Shown here one piece after another: positions 53,481-62,022 of a stretch of DNA of 64,000 nt (position 1 is its first letter; each line of letters starts with the position of its first letter). Source of the DNA: Exilibacterium tricleocarpae (GTDB taxonomy: Bacteria > Pseudomonadota > Gammaproteobacteria > Pseudomonadales > Cellvibrionaceae). The position numbers were made by a program, and so were the translations under genes. Below the pieces are notes generated by a model that did no database searches, was not told the DNA's origin, and saw only the letters and a program-made list of their open reading frames with translations. The stretch lies in NCBI RefSeq assembly GCF_007004655.1, contig NZ_ML660090.1, positions 310,001 through 374,000 of the forward strand, given 5' to 3'.

Positions 53481-53603
53481 CTGATCCGCTACATCATGCC
53501 TTCTATCGCCCGTAACGACCCGTCCTTCAAAGATAACACCTACTGGCGAGGGCGAATCTGGGCGCCAATGAATTTTCTGGGCTCAGTGGGGTTGAAGCGG
53601 TAG
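53481..53603 (+). pseudogene. Remnant of a GH63-like glycoside hydrolase
   Basis: The frame reads [20 protein letters not shown] then [20 protein letters not shown] and a TAG. The stretch [20 protein letters not shown] is very like the conserved C-terminal region of mannosyl-oligosaccharide glucosidase-type (GH63) proteins. Only about 40 residues remain, flanked by the katG 3' end. A full gene was probably lost when this region was rearranged. Confidence 0.6.
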
Positions 53604-53655
53604 ACCGGGGGATCGCTCCCACCGGCCCGCGTCGATAAAACTCTAAAGGTTGGTA

Positions 53656-55920
53656 CTAGAGATCAAAACGGTCCAATCGCATCACCTTGACCCAGGCGTC
53701 AACAAAGTCGCTGACAAATCGCTCTTTAGCATTGTCGAAGGCATAAGCTTCGGCAACAGCCCGCAGTTCAGAGTTCGAACCAAAGATAAGATCGACCGGG
53801 GTGGCAGTGTACTTGACCCGCCCTGTTTTACGATCAACACCTTCATACAAACCGTCTGTTTTCGTTTTCCGCCATTGCGTGGACATATCCAGTAGGTTGA
53901 CGAAGAAGTCGTTGCTCAAGGTGCCCGGATTGCTGGTAAACACACCATGCTTGGCGCCACCGGTGTTTGCATCAAGCGCACGCATACCACCGACTAGAGC
54001 CGTCATTTCCGGAACGGTCAGATCAAGCTGATCGGCTTTGTCCACCAGCATCTCTGCAGGAGAACGGTAGCTTTCCGTCACGTTAAAATAGTTGCGGAAC
54101 GCATCGGCTGACGGCTTCAGCAGGGTGAAAGACTCTATATCCGTCTGTGACTGGAGCGCGTCAGCACGCCCGGGTTTAAACGGTACATCAACCTCGACAC
54201 CAGCATCCTCGGCCGCTTTTTCGATAGCAGCGGCGCCACCCAAAACAATCATGTCGGACAGCGAAATTTTGGCACCGGACCGATTGAAGTCTTTGCGTAT
54301 TTTCTCCAATTCCCTCAGCACCTTAGCCAGTTCCTGCGGGTTATTGGCTTCCCAGTCTTTTTGCGGCGCAAGCGCGACCCGCGCACCGTTGGCACCCCCA
54401 CGCATATCACCGGCACGGAAGCTTGACGCCGATGCCCATGCGGTACGGACCAACTCGGGAACGGTTAAACCTGATTCAAGAATATCTTTTTTCAGGTTTC
54501 TGATATTCCTGGCACTGGCAAGCTTATGATCGACTGCGGGGATCGGGTCTTGCCAAATCAGTACCTCGCTGGGCACCTCATCACCCAGGTAGCGTATGCG
54601 CGGGCCCATATCGCGGTGGGTCAACTTATACCAGGCCTTGGCAAAGGCGCGCTGGTATTCATCGGGATTAGCCAGAAAGCGTTCGGCGATCTTCTTATAC
54701 GCCGGATCAAACTTAAGCGCCAAATCGGCCGTCGTCATAACCGGCGAATTGAATTTACCTTCGACATGCGCATCCGGCACCGACGTGTGCAGCGACTCAT
54801 CTGTCGGAATCCACTGAATCGCACCGGCAGGGCTGCGAGTTTGCTTCCATTCGAAGTTCAGAAGGTTTTGAAGGTAGAGCGTGGTCCACTGGGTCGGCGC
54901 TTGCGTCCAGGCACCTTCAAGACCACTGGTGACGGTGTCCTCGGAATGGCCTTTGCCGCACTTGTTTTTCCAGCCTAACCCCTGCTCCTCAATCCCTGCC
55001 GCCCCAGGTTCTGCGCCTACACAATCACTCGGCTTGTGCGCGCCATGCATCTTGCCGAAGGTGTGGCCGCCGGCAATCAGTGCAACGGTTTCTTCGTCGT
55101 TCATGGCCATTCGACCAAAAGCAACGCGAATATTTTTCGCAGAGCCGACCGGGTCCGGCTTGCCTTTCGGACCTTCCGGATTCACATAGATCAAACCCAT
55201 ATGGGTGGCGCCCAGCGGGCGCTGCAGTTGACCGTCCCTGTTTTCACGATCGCTGGCGAGCATCTCTACTTCCGGGCCCCAATACACCAGATCCGGTTCC
55301 CAGTCGTCAGTGCGGCCACCGGCAAAGCCATAGGTTTCAAAACCCATATTCTCCAGGGCGACGTTACCCGCCAACACAATCAAGTCCGCCCACGAGAGGT
55401 TGTGGCCGTATTTTTGTTTCACCGGCCAGAGCAAGCGGCGCGCTTTGTCCAGGCTGGCGTTATCTGGCCAACTATTGAGGGGATCGAATCGCTGTTGTCC
55501 GCCATCGGCGCCGCCGCGCCCATCAAGCGTACGGTAAGTGCCGGCACTGTGCCATGTCATGCGAATAAAGAATGGACCATAGTTGCCGAAGTCAGCCGGC
55601 CACCAGTCCTGCGAGTCGGTCAGTAGCGTATCGATATCTTTTTTGACCGCGTTGAGGTCGAGCTGTTTAAACGCCTCGGCGTAGTTGAAATCCTCACCAA
55701 GCGGGTTTGAACGTCGATCGTGGTCTCGCAACGGCGAGAGGTCCAGCTGATCCGGCCACCAGAATTGATTACTCTTTGCCTGACCCATAGCCACATTGCC
55801 GGTGCCGACTGCGCCCTGGGGTTTACTCACAGTTGGCTTGCCAGTGGCTGTGTGTGGTGTCAGTGATATGGCCAAAATACCCGCCATTGTTGCTGTGGTT
55901 AGTAGCTTGCGTGTTTTCAT
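53656..55920 (-). CDS. katG: Catalase-peroxidase KatG with signal peptide
   Basis: The 754-residue bifunctional heme enzyme degrades hydrogen peroxide and has peroxidase activity. The distal triad is in [13 protein letters not shown] (Arg, Trp, His), the crosslinked Tyr in [12 protein letters not shown] and the proximal His in [15 protein letters not shown]. It starts with a Sec signal peptide ([20 protein letters not shown], cleavage after ATG or ASGK-like region near 27), so the enzyme should be periplasmic, unlike E. coli KatG. AGGAAG precedes the ATG by 6 nt; an upstream start at 55962 is rejected. The second, degenerate peroxidase half is complete. It is divergent from oxyR, its expected activator. 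Confidence 0.96.
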   Translation of the reverse strand: MKTRKLLTTATMAGILAISLTPHTATGKPTVSKPQGAVGTGNVAMGQAKSNQFWWPDQLDLSPLRDHDRRSNPLGEDFNYAEAFKQLDLNAVKKDIDTLLTDSQDWWPADFGNYGPFFIRMTWHSAGTYRTLDGRGGADGGQQRFDPLNSWPDNASLDKARRLLWPVKQKYGHNLSWADLIVLAGNVALENMGFETYGFAGGRTDDWEPDLVYWGPEVEMLASDRENRDGQLQRPLGATHMGLIYVNPEGPKGKPDPVGSAKNIRVAFGRMAMNDEETVALIAGGHTFGKMHGAHKPSDCVGAEPGAAGIEEQGLGWKNKCGKGHSEDTVTSGLEGAWTQAPTQWTTLYLQNLLNFEWKQTRSPAGAIQWIPTDESLHTSVPDAHVEGKFNSPVMTTADLALKFDPAYKKIAERFLANPDEYQRAFAKAWYKLTHRDMGPRIRYLGDEVPSEVLIWQDPIPAVDHKLASARNIRNLKKDILESGLTVPELVRTAWASASSFRAGDMRGGANGARVALAPQKDWEANNPQELAKVLRELEKIRKDFNRSGAKISLSDMIVLGGAAAIEKAAEDAGVEVDVPFKPGRADALQSQTDIESFTLLKPSADAFRNYFNVTESYRSPAEMLVDKADQLDLTVPEMTALVGGMRALDANTGGAKHGVFTSNPGTLSNDFFVNLLDMSTQWRKTKTDGLYEGVDRKTGRVKYTATPVDLIFGSNSELRAVAEAYAFDNAKERFVSDFVDAWVKVMRLDRFDL

Positions 55921-56125
55921 GATGTGCTTCCTTTTATATATACCGTCATGCTGCGGCGGCAACCTGGGTTAAATGATTTACATGCATATCGCGGAAGTGT
56001 TTTTGTCGATAGTAATGGCGCCTAATTCCTTGCCACCTACCATCGAGAGGCTAAATGCCAGAGATGGGTCACCCTAAGCAACGACCATCATCGTCATTTC
56101 CTATTGAAATGAAGATAACAATAAT

Positions 56126-56183
56126 CTATAAATAGCGAAAATCGTTTCTATCGATAGAAATGATAGGCAATACCTAACGATAG
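56126..56183. promoter_or_regulatory. Candidate OxyR binding region between katG and oxyR
   Basis: CTAT at 56126 and 56148 and ATAG at 56132 and 56154 are each spaced exactly 22 bp, the period of the four-part OxyR site, and ATAG-N7-CTAA occurs at 56163-56177. A further ATAG is at 56180. The site ends 45 bp before oxyR and 206 bp from katG. The exact pairing of half-sites is imperfect. Confidence 0.55.
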
Positions 56184-56227
56184 GTGTAAGCAGCCTGACC
56201 CCAGTCTGTAGAGTAGTAGAGACCGGT

Positions 56228-57109
56228 ATGAATATTAGAGATTTGCGGTATTTTTTGGCCGTCGCTGAATTGGAGCACTTTGGCCAGGCCGCGGACCAGT
56301 GTTGCGTCAGCCAGCCAACGCTCAGTGGCCAGATCAAGAAACTGGAGGAACAACTGGGCGTGACGCTCTTTGAGCGCACCAACCGCCGTGTGATGCTGAC
56401 GGAAGTCGGCGAGCATATCGCCCATTCGGCACGGCGTATCTTACGGGAGGTGGATACGGTTCATGATATCGCCAAAAGCAGCCATGACCCTTTAGCCGGC
56501 AAATTCCGTCTTGGTGCGTTTCCTACGCTTGCGACTTATATCTTTCCCAACCTGGTACCCAGGGCGAAGGCGGCGATGCCGAATATTCGCTTGATTCTGA
56601 TTGAGGAAAAGACGGCAAATCTGATTGAGAAGTTGCGACATGGTGAAATCGACGCAGCGCTGCTTGCGCTGCCAGTGTACGACGACTTTCTCGTTAGTCA
56701 CAAACTGTTTGACGATGAATTTTTACTGGCCGTGCCGCCCGATCATGAACTGACGAAACACCCGTCAATCGATCAGAAAACCCTTAAAAAGCAACGCCTG
56801 CTGCTGCTGGAGGAGGGCCACTGCCTGCGCGATCAAGCCTTGGATATCTGCCGCCCGCACGGTATTGCCGAAGAGCAGGATTTTAAAGCGACCGGTATGG
56901 AGACCCTGCGCCAAATGGTCAAAGCGGGCACCGGTATCACCTTTATGCCCAAGATTGCCATCCAGGAAAACGAGCCCGGTATCCACTATATCCCGTTTAC
57001 CGCACCGGCCCCGATTCGCACTATCGGGTTGGTGTGGCGAAAAACCACCACCCGGCAGCCGGTGATGGATCGGTTGATTGAGTCTATTTCGAGTTTGGGG
57101 GAAGGGTGA
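56228..57109 (+). CDS. oxyR: Hydrogen-peroxide sensor OxyR
   Basis: The 293-residue LysR-type regulator has the OxyR N-terminus MNIRDLRYFLAVAELEHFGQ with HTH SQPTLSGQIKKLEEQLGVTL, and the redox pair in EEGHCLRDQALDIC: the two cysteines are nine residues apart as Cys199 and Cys208 of E. coli OxyR. Peroxide forms the disulfide and switches the protein to activation of katG and related genes. Divergence from katG supports this role. Confidence 0.96.
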   Translation: MNIRDLRYFLAVAELEHFGQAADQCCVSQPTLSGQIKKLEEQLGVTLFERTNRRVMLTEVGEHIAHSARRILREVDTVHDIAKSSHDPLAGKFRLGAFPTLATYIFPNLVPRAKAAMPNIRLILIEEKTANLIEKLRHGEIDAALLALPVYDDFLVSHKLFDDEFLLAVPPDHELTKHPSIDQKTLKKQRLLLLEEGHCLRDQALDICRPHGIAEEQDFKATGMETLRQMVKAGTGITFMPKIAIQENEPGIHYIPFTAPAPIRTIGLVWRKTTTRQPVMDRLIESISSLGEG

Positions 57110-57133
57110 AAATAGTCGACTCCACAGGGTCCA

Positions 57134-57202
57134 AAGGGGACGGAGGGATTATATTTTGATCAGCCAACCTCACTGCTCAGTTTTTAATCCCTCCGTCCCC
57201 TT
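57134..57202. repeat. Palindromic repeat, family C, copy 1
   Basis: Perfect 18-nt arms AAGGGGACGGAGGGATTA (57134-57151) and its complement (57185-57202) flank a 33-nt loop with CACTGCTCAGTTTT; TAGCTCGTCCCCTTAGC follows. The right half recurs at 62331-62378. It could terminate oxyR transcription. Confidence 0.8.
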
Positions 57203-57661
57203 AGCTCGTCCCCTTAGCTGCGAACTCGCCCGTTACGACCCCGAACGCCAAGGCGCCACTGGGGGCCGGCACCGGACGGCTTTTAGAACACAGTGGCTTT
57301 GGATACCACGGACACTTATACGAAGGGCAGGCGCCTTGGTGGGCGGGGGAGGAGCGGGAGAGGGGGAAGCTGCGCGCTTAGTAGAGGTGTTGGGGCTGGC
57401 GCAGGGGTTGCGCTTTTTGCAAGCCCTGTGACAGACCCAATGCCGAACGGGCCGCATCCTTATTGGCCTGTCTCTCCGGTGGCACAGGGTTTAGGAAGGA
57501 CTCGATACCGGCAGCCGGAGACCACTGCCTTTTACGCGGCACCGATTGGACAACGGGGTGACTCACGTGGGGCGGCACTGCGACTGGCGCGGCGGTTGCG
57601 TTTGCAAGCGCCGTGACAGGCGCTTCAATGTCTCCGGCGGCACAAGGCTTTGGGGGCGGTA
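57203..57661. other. Degraded coding-like stretch, no intact gene
   Basis: The DNA is GC-rich and gene-like but broken. One frame reads HSGFGYHGHLYEGQAPWWAG then stops; two later segments read GVALFASPVTDPMP and AVAFASAVTGASMSP, so a short unit is imperfectly repeated (about 57396-57440 and 57582-57630). I do not recognise the parent gene. Confidence 0.35.
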
Positions 57662-57952
57662 TCAACCATGCAGTGCGCGTACCGCGTGCTCGGGATCGGC
57701 CTCAAGGATTCTTAATAGCGCTTTCGCCGGACCTGTCGGATGACGGCGCCCCTGTTCCCAGTTTTCCAGGGTGCGCTTGCTCACACCGATCAGTGTTGCA
57801 AAGCGGGTCTGGGACAAACCGGTCTTTTCACGGATATCTTTGACTTCTGGTTCCGGGAAGTGGTGCTCGCGTGATGGCTTGGCTTTGCCTTTCACAATGG
57901 CATCCATCTCTTCTACGCTAGCCAGTAATTCAGTGAACATGTCTCTATCCAT
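57662..57952 (-). CDS. HigA/NadS-type antitoxin
   Basis: The 96-residue product (from the ATG at 57952) has a C-terminal XRE helix-turn-helix (REKTGLSQTRFATLIGVSKRTLENWEQGRRHPTG) typical of HigA antitoxins of the toxin-first type. GAGG lies 8 nt before this ATG; the ATG at 57970 is less likely. It overlaps the toxin gene by 8 bp. It should neutralise the toxin and repress the operon through the palindrome at 58280. Confidence 0.88.
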   Translation of the reverse strand: MDRDMFTELLASVEEMDAIVKGKAKPSREHHFPEPEVKDIREKTGLSQTRFATLIGVSKRTLENWEQGRRHPTGPAKALLRILEADPEHAVRALHG

Positions 57953-58265
57953 CGGACCACCTCTCGACAATTTGCCGCAACGCTTTTAACTGCTCCTTCG
58001 TCAGATTCTCCTGTTTGCCTTTCGGATAGGTGTACAGCATGCGGATATGTGCATCATCCACCACCCAGTAATAGATCACACGAACACCACCGCTTTTTCC
58101 GATGCCTTCCAGGCTCCAACGTACTTTCCGTAAACCACCCGAGCCCTGGATAATTGCGCCCATATCGGGCCGTTGCACCAGTGCTTCCTGCAGGCTTCGG
58201 TAGTCGTCGTCACTCATCAATGCCTTGATCAGGCGGGTAAAGATCGGGGTTTCTATGATAACCAT
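57945..58265 (-). CDS. RelE/HigB-like toxin
   Basis: The 106-residue product starts MVIIETPIFTRLIKALMSDD and has the RelE-superfamily pattern DMGAIIQGSGGLRKVRWSLE, GVRVIYYWVVDDAHIRMLYT and PKGKQENLTKEQLKALRQIV. Such toxins are ribosome-dependent mRNA interferases. The ATG at 58265 is chosen because the palindromic operator lies just upstream; a longer frame to 58427 overlaps the recombinase. Toxin gene first, antitoxin second, is the HigBA order. Confidence 0.9.
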   Translation of the reverse strand: MVIIETPIFTRLIKALMSDDDYRSLQEALVQRPDMGAIIQGSGGLRKVRWSLEGIGKSGGVRVIYYWVVDDAHIRMLYTYPKGKQENLTKEQLKALRQIVERWSDG

Positions 58266-58279
58266 AATGGTTTCCGTAT

Positions 58280-58298
58280 TATACGCCAATGGCGTATA
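58280..58298 (-). promoter_or_regulatory. Operator palindrome and -10 box of the HigBA-like operon
   Basis: TATACGCCAATGGCGTATA is a near-perfect 19-bp palindrome (8-bp arms, AAT spacer). On the minus strand GTATAATAC at its edge gives a TATAAT -10 box, 15 bp before the toxin ATG. Binding by the HTH antitoxin would block this promoter. Confidence 0.75.
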
Positions 58299-58302
58299 GC
58301 GT

Positions 58303-59160
58303 CTACCTTTCTTTTTCGTCGTCTTCGAGCCCCAGGTCGACCCACAGTTGGGCCTCTGCGAGGTTATCGTCTGCCTCACCAGCCCCGTGGTCCCTGGGCA
58401 CCAGCTTGGCCGGGTGAGCCAGATCATGTACCGCCTTCAGCCGCCGGATACTCACCTGGGTGTAAATCTGGGTGATATCGATCTTGGCGTGACCCAGCAT
58501 TTCCTGGATGTAGCGGTTATCGGCCCCGTTCTCCAGCATCACCGTGGCCATGGTGTGTCGAAACAGGTGACACGAGCCGGTTTTGCCGATGTCGGCTTGC
58601 TGCACATACCGCCTCACCAACTGGGTGATCCGCTCCGGGGTGAACGCATCGCCCAGGTTGGTCAGGAAGAGGCTATCGGTATCCTGCCCTCCCATCAGTT
58701 GATAACGCTCCTCCCGCAGGTACTTCTCGCACCAGGCGATAGCTCTGTCACCAATCGGTACCATCCGGTCCTTCTTGCCCTTGCCCAGTCTCACCATTAG
58801 GGTGCCGCGCTCCGTGTCCAGGTCGGACAGCTTGAGGTTGATCAACTCCATTCGCCGGATGCCGGTCGAGTAGAACACTTCCAGGATATCCCGGTCTCGC
58901 AGGCCCAACGGGGCTTGTAAGTCTAGTTGTTGGAGCACGGTTTCCACTTCCTCAACGGTCAAGACATGTTTCGGTAAGCGCTTTTCCAGCTTCGGCAGAT
59001 CGATATCGGCGGCGGGGTTATAGAGCAGGTAGTTTTGTTTACTCAACCACTTAAACCAGGCTCGCAGTGCCGTTAAGCGACTGTGCTGGCTACGGAACGA
59101 CAGGGGTTCACCGTTGGCCTTGCGGTAGTAATACAGGGCGCGCTGGTAGCGCTCGATCAC
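58303..59160 (-). CDS. Tyrosine recombinase (XerC/D-like), N-terminally truncated
   Basis: The C-terminal catalytic domain is complete: Arg in STGIRRMELINL, Lys in GKGKKDRMV, HLFRHTMAT, LGHAKIDITQ and nucleophile Tyr in TQIYTQVS. The N-terminal SAM-like domain is short: the frame opens at GTG 59160 (IERYQRALYYYRKANGEPLS) and family-like sequence continues upstream without a start as GLAQPRDVTKQ to about 59196, then an in-frame TGA follows. About 40 residues of the usual N-terminus are missing. It lacks the extra segment typical of integron integrases, so it is not IntI. It may be inactive. Confidence 0.8.
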   Translation of the reverse strand: MIERYQRALYYYRKANGEPLSFRSQHSRLTALRAWFKWLSKQNYLLYNPAADIDLPKLEKRLPKHVLTVEEVETVLQQLDLQAPLGLRDRDILEVFYSTGIRRMELINLKLSDLDTERGTLMVRLGKGKKDRMVPIGDRAIAWCEKYLREERYQLMGGQDTDSLFLTNLGDAFTPERITQLVRRYVQQADIGKTGSCHLFRHTMATVMLENGADNRYIQEMLGHAKIDITQIYTQVSIRRLKAVHDLAHPAKLVPRDHGAGEADDNLAEAQLWVDLGLEDDEKER

Positions 59161-59254
59161 CTGCTTAGTGACGTCTCTCGGTTGGGCAAGTCCTCCTCCC
59201 TCACATCAGGCAATACTTTTGTATTTAGCCAAGTTATTAAGTTATCAGTGTCCC

Positions 59255-59455
59255 GGGTTTCCGTCCCTGGCAAAGGCACTCGCCACCCCTTTGGAAGAGT
59301 TGATTGGCGCGACAAGCACCGCCACTAAAAGTAAACGGGGGCCGACGTCAAAGCTACAGCGGCAAGTTGAGCAGATCGGGCTAATGCCGAGAAGTAAACA
59401 GAAGTTTATTACCGAGATGCTGGAGGCGATGATTAAACAACAGCAATCTGCATGA
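59255..59455 (+). pseudogene. C-terminal fragment of an XRE-family regulator
   Basis: The frame reads FPSLAKALATPLEELIGATS and later KRGPTSKLQRQVEQIGLMPR followed by SKQKFITEMLEAMIKQ, the usual tail of small XRE repressors (last HTH helix, linker, dimer helix). The DNA-binding N-terminus is absent and the upstream frame is unrelated. It is divergent from the truncated recombinase, and both genes are broken at the same point. Confidence 0.7.
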
Positions 59456-59465
59456 TGTAAAAGGC

Positions 59466-59499
59466 GCTGGCCAAGGGTGCGCCAACACCCAGGGCCAGC
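59466..59499 (+). terminator. Stem-loop after the XRE fragment
   Basis: GCTGGCC and GGCCAGC are complementary with an inner pair GGGTG/CACCC, 10 bp after the stop codon. No T-run follows, so the terminator call is tentative. Confidence 0.5.
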
Positions 59500-59528
59500 T
59501 ATCACAACAACCTGCATGAGAGGTTATT

Positions 59529-59813
59529 ATGAGTACGCGTGATTCTACGCCAATTCGGCGTGCAGCAACATCCACCCGCAATCCGGCAACCGCCGGACCA
59601 CAACCTAATGACGAAGCACCTTGGCAACAGCTGATGGTGTTGAACTATGTCCTGCATGAAGCCATCGATGCCTTGCAACAGGAGCGGGCCGCCGGTCGAC
59701 ACACCCCGCTGAACCAGAGCTGGCAGCAATTTATTCACCACCTCCGGCGGCAAAAGCCCACGCTTGGGCCTTGTCTGGATAGCTTGCTACAGCAAGCAGG
59801 GAGGCCTCTATGA
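59529..59813 (+). CDS. Hypothetical protein coupled to the SymE-like gene
   Basis: The 94-residue product is hydrophilic: a Ser/Thr/Arg-rich N-terminal 28 residues, then a helical part (WQQLMVLNYVLHEAIDALQQ, then WQQFIHHLRRQKPTLGPCLD). I do not recognise it. The stop overlaps the ATG of the SymE-like gene (ATGA), so the two are translated together. GAGAGG lies about 6 nt before the ATG. It could be a regulator or partner of the toxin-like protein (inference from coupling only). Confidence 0.7.
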   Translation: MSTRDSTPIRRAATSTRNPATAGPQPNDEAPWQQLMVLNYVLHEAIDALQQERAAGRHTPLNQSWQQFIHHLRRQKPTLGPCLDSLLQQAGRPL

Positions 59814-60031
59814 CAACGCCCACCCGCCAGCAGCGACATGTCAAGGTCCACCGGCTGCTCTACAGTCGCACCGTTAAAGATAAACACCACCGCCATTTTG
59901 ATCAACGGGTGGACGAGCCGGTGCCGTGGATACGGTTGCAAGGCAAGTGGCTGGCAAAAGCCGGCTTTGCGATCGATACGCCGGTGACGGTCAAGGTCTC
60001 CGAGGGCTGTCTGATCTTAACCACCGAGTAG
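59810..60031 (+). CDS. SymE-like protein (type I toxin family)
   Basis: The 73-residue product has the SymE core VPWIRLQGKWLAKAGFAIDT followed by PVTVKVSEGCLILT. E. coli SymE is an SOS-induced, AbrB-fold protein that condenses nucleoids or cleaves RNA and is controlled by the antisense RNA SymR. No LexA box or antisense promoter was recognised here. Many proteobacterial SymE-like genes lie next to Rhs toxin modules, as here. Confidence 0.82.
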   Translation: MTTPTRQQRHVKVHRLLYSRTVKDKHHRHFDQRVDEPVPWIRLQGKWLAKAGFAIDTPVTVKVSEGCLILTTE

Positions 60032-60039
60032 ATAAAATA

Positions 60040-60075
60040 AAGCCCCTGGCAAGCTGACCTGACAGGGGCTTTTTT
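60040..60075 (+). terminator. Rho-independent terminator after the SymE-like gene
   Basis: AAGCCCCTG pairs with CAGGGGCTT and is followed by a T-run, 9 bp after the stop codon. Confidence 0.88.
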
Positions 60076-60116
60076 AACCGCTCAATTACCAAGCACTACT
60101 ACTTTTCGTTTACTGT

Positions 60117-60326
60117 TTATTCGTTTTTTATAGATTCTTTCATGTCTTCAGGGAGCCAGTTCCAAATAACGTTGTAGTATATTTCGCTGATTTCTTTGTA
60201 GTTGTTTTCAGCAAACTCATCAACGTTGGGAAAATTCATAGGCTGATGGAAAAAGCTATGAACTCTCTCGATTAAATCATAAACCCTTTTAACTTCATCA
60301 ACATCAACACTGACATTGCCATTCAT
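60117..60326 (-). CDS. Probable immunity protein for the Rhs toxin
   Basis: The 69-residue acidic product (MNGNVSVDVDEVKRVYDLIE, then NFPNVDEFAENNYKEISEIY) lies 10 bp after the Rhs toxin gene on the same strand, the usual place of a cognate immunity gene. It is small, soluble and AT-rich, like the toxin tip. I do not recognise the family, so the role rests on position. Confidence 0.65.
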   Translation of the reverse strand: MNGNVSVDVDEVKRVYDLIERVHSFFHQPMNFPNVDEFAENNYKEISEIYYNVIWNWLPEDMKESIKNE

Positions 60327-60336
60327 TTTTAATAGC

Positions 60337-62022
60337 CTACCTTTTGAAAAAATTTGGATTTCTATCAGACAGATCTACATCGCCTCGAAAGATTATTTCG
60401 GTAGCACCTGTAAACCGATTGGTTTCTACTCTTACTTCACCAGGGCTTGCATCAAACTCAACAAAATTTCTTCCCCTGCCAGGTTTTATACCAAGCGCTT
60501 TTTCTACATCCGCTGGACTTCCAGGTCTACCTCTTGCTTTAACTGTGAAAACGCTATTTTGATCACTGGCTATGATTATATTGTCTTGCTTAATGCCATT
60601 CAGACCTTTGGTATTAGTAAAATGTCTAACCCTTATCTTCTTGATATTATCAGCGATATCTTTTGCATCAAGATCCCTAGCTGCGGCGGCGACACCAATC
60701 ACCGCCATAACACTTCCTGCGTGATCAACAACGGTTTGTGCCGCCTGCGCCCCCGATAATTCGCTGGATGATATAGGAATTTGAATACTGGATTTTATTG
60801 TGTCTTCAGCATTTTGGATACCGATTCCGCCTGCTAAAGCTTGAGCTTGGCTGTCTAAAAATGATTGCCCTAACTGTTTGAAAAAACCGGATGCGCTAAA
60901 GCCATTCCCTCCATTGGTCCCCCCCTCACCCGCCTCACTCAGCTCAACGCCTTTATCCGCCTCCAACTCATCAGATTCTTCAGACCCTACATCATACTGG
61001 CTTGACGAGCTTTGCGACCCATTTTTCAGGATATAGGGCAGATTAACCGTTAAACCTCCCCACTTTTCAGCGCATGCGCTGCCCCAAATTATACATCTTC
61101 CTCCCCATCTATACGGCTCAATATCATAACCCGTCGGGTCCGTTCCCGATAGAGGGTTATTCATCACATAGGAATAAGGATTCAAGCTCTGGCTAAAATC
61201 AGGGCTGTTGATAATCGGATCAACACTGAGAAATCGACCTAACTTGTAGTCATAAGCCCGCCCATTCATATGAATGAGCTCAGCCTCATTCAGGTGCTCG
61301 TGGCCGGTAAACCCCCTGGGCGTCATCACACTGGTCAGGCTGTCCTGCTCCACCAACTGGCCATCTCGCGGCCTGCCAAAGGGATCATAGCTGTAAGTAC
61401 CCGTCACCCGGCCCGCACTGTTGATCTCCGCAGTCATGCTGCCCAGATGGTCGCGGTGCAAGTAAGCAATCTCGAAGCGGCTGGCGTTACCTTCTTCGGT
61501 GCTTTTAAACACTGCAAAATCACCGAGATAGTGCTTGCTCTCCCGGCGATCGTCGGTGCTGACTTCTTCAAATACCTTATCGATATAAACTGTAGTGACA
61601 ACGCTGCCACTGGCAGTTTTTACCTGCCTGTAGCGCATCTGGTCAGCACCGTAGTGAAACTGCAGGGCCGCATTGCTCGTTTGGATACTTATCGGTTTGT
61701 TGAAAGCATTGTAGGTCACCGTGCGGCCGTCGCCGCTGAGCATATTACCGTTGCTGTCGTAGCTGAAAGTTACCTGAGTGCCATCAAGTTTAGTAACCCG
61801 CTTAACCGCATTGGCGCCACCGCCACTTCCACCCGAGTAGATATACCCGCTGGCGTAGTCGCTTTTGGCGCGGATATTTCCTACAGCGTCATAATCATAC
61901 GTAATCACGGGGTAGTCAAAGGCAATACTGCCATTGTCGGTATTGCGATCGCTGCGAACCAGGCGATGCAGTCGATCGTAGGTAAACGTTTCCAATCTTG
62001 AGGGACGCCTGCAACTTAGCAA
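60337..62022 (-). CDS. 5'-truncated Rhs protein with C-terminal HYD1-type ADP-ribosyltransferase toxin
   Basis: The frame gives 561 residues, but the first nine come from an inserted repeat; Rhs sequence begins at ETFTYDRLHRLVRSD (61996). YD-repeat and core motifs follow: YSYDPFGRPRDGQLVE, then YDYKLGRFLSVDPIINSPDF and LNPYSYVMNNPLSGTDPTGY at about residue 300. The variable C-terminus ends with IRVRHFTNTKGLNGIKQDNI, SVFTVKARG and GRNFVEFDASPGEV, resembling the HYD1 ADP-ribosyltransferase toxin family (His, Tyr, Asp); the Tyr position looks like Phe here. The N-terminal half of the cocoon and any export or PAAR domain is missing, so delivery is unlikely; this is an orphan Rhs tip. Confidence 0.82.
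   Translation of the reverse strand: MLSCRRPSRLETFTYDRLHRLVRSDRNTDNGSIAFDYPVITYDYDAVGNIRAKSDYASGYIYSGGSGGGANAVKRVTKLDGTQVTFSYDSNGNMLSGDGRTVTYNAFNKPISIQTSNAALQFHYGADQMRYRQVKTASGSVVTTVYIDKVFEEVSTDDRRESKHYLGDFAVFKSTEEGNASRFEIAYLHRDHLGSMTAEINSAGRVTGTYSYDPFGRPRDGQLVEQDSLTSVMTPRGFTGHEHLNEAELIHMNGRAYDYKLGRFLSVDPIINSPDFSQSLNPYSYVMNNPLSGTDPTGYDIEPYRWGGRCIIWGSACAEKWGGLTVNLPYILKNGSQSSSSQYDVGSEESDELEADKGVELSEAGEGGTNGGNGFSASGFFKQLGQSFLDSQAQALAGGIGIQNAEDTIKSSIQIPISSSELSGAQAAQTVVDHAGSVMAVIGVAAAARDLDAKDIADNIKKIRVRHFTNTKGLNGIKQDNIIIASDQNSVFTVKARGRPGSPADVEKALGIKPGRGRNFVEFDASPGEVRVETNRFTGATEIIFRGDVDLSDRNPNFFKR

Noticed and set aside
57203-57661. A frame of 107-117 codons in the GC-rich stretch before the HigA-like gene
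   Set aside because: Several overlapping frames are open because of base composition; the most protein-like one is interrupted by stops, so it is recorded only as a degraded stretch.
58303-59160. Recombinase as an integron integrase for the attC array
   Set aside because: It reads as a XerC/D-like protein without the extra IntI segment, is N-truncated, and lies 5.4 kb away from the array beyond katG and oxyR.
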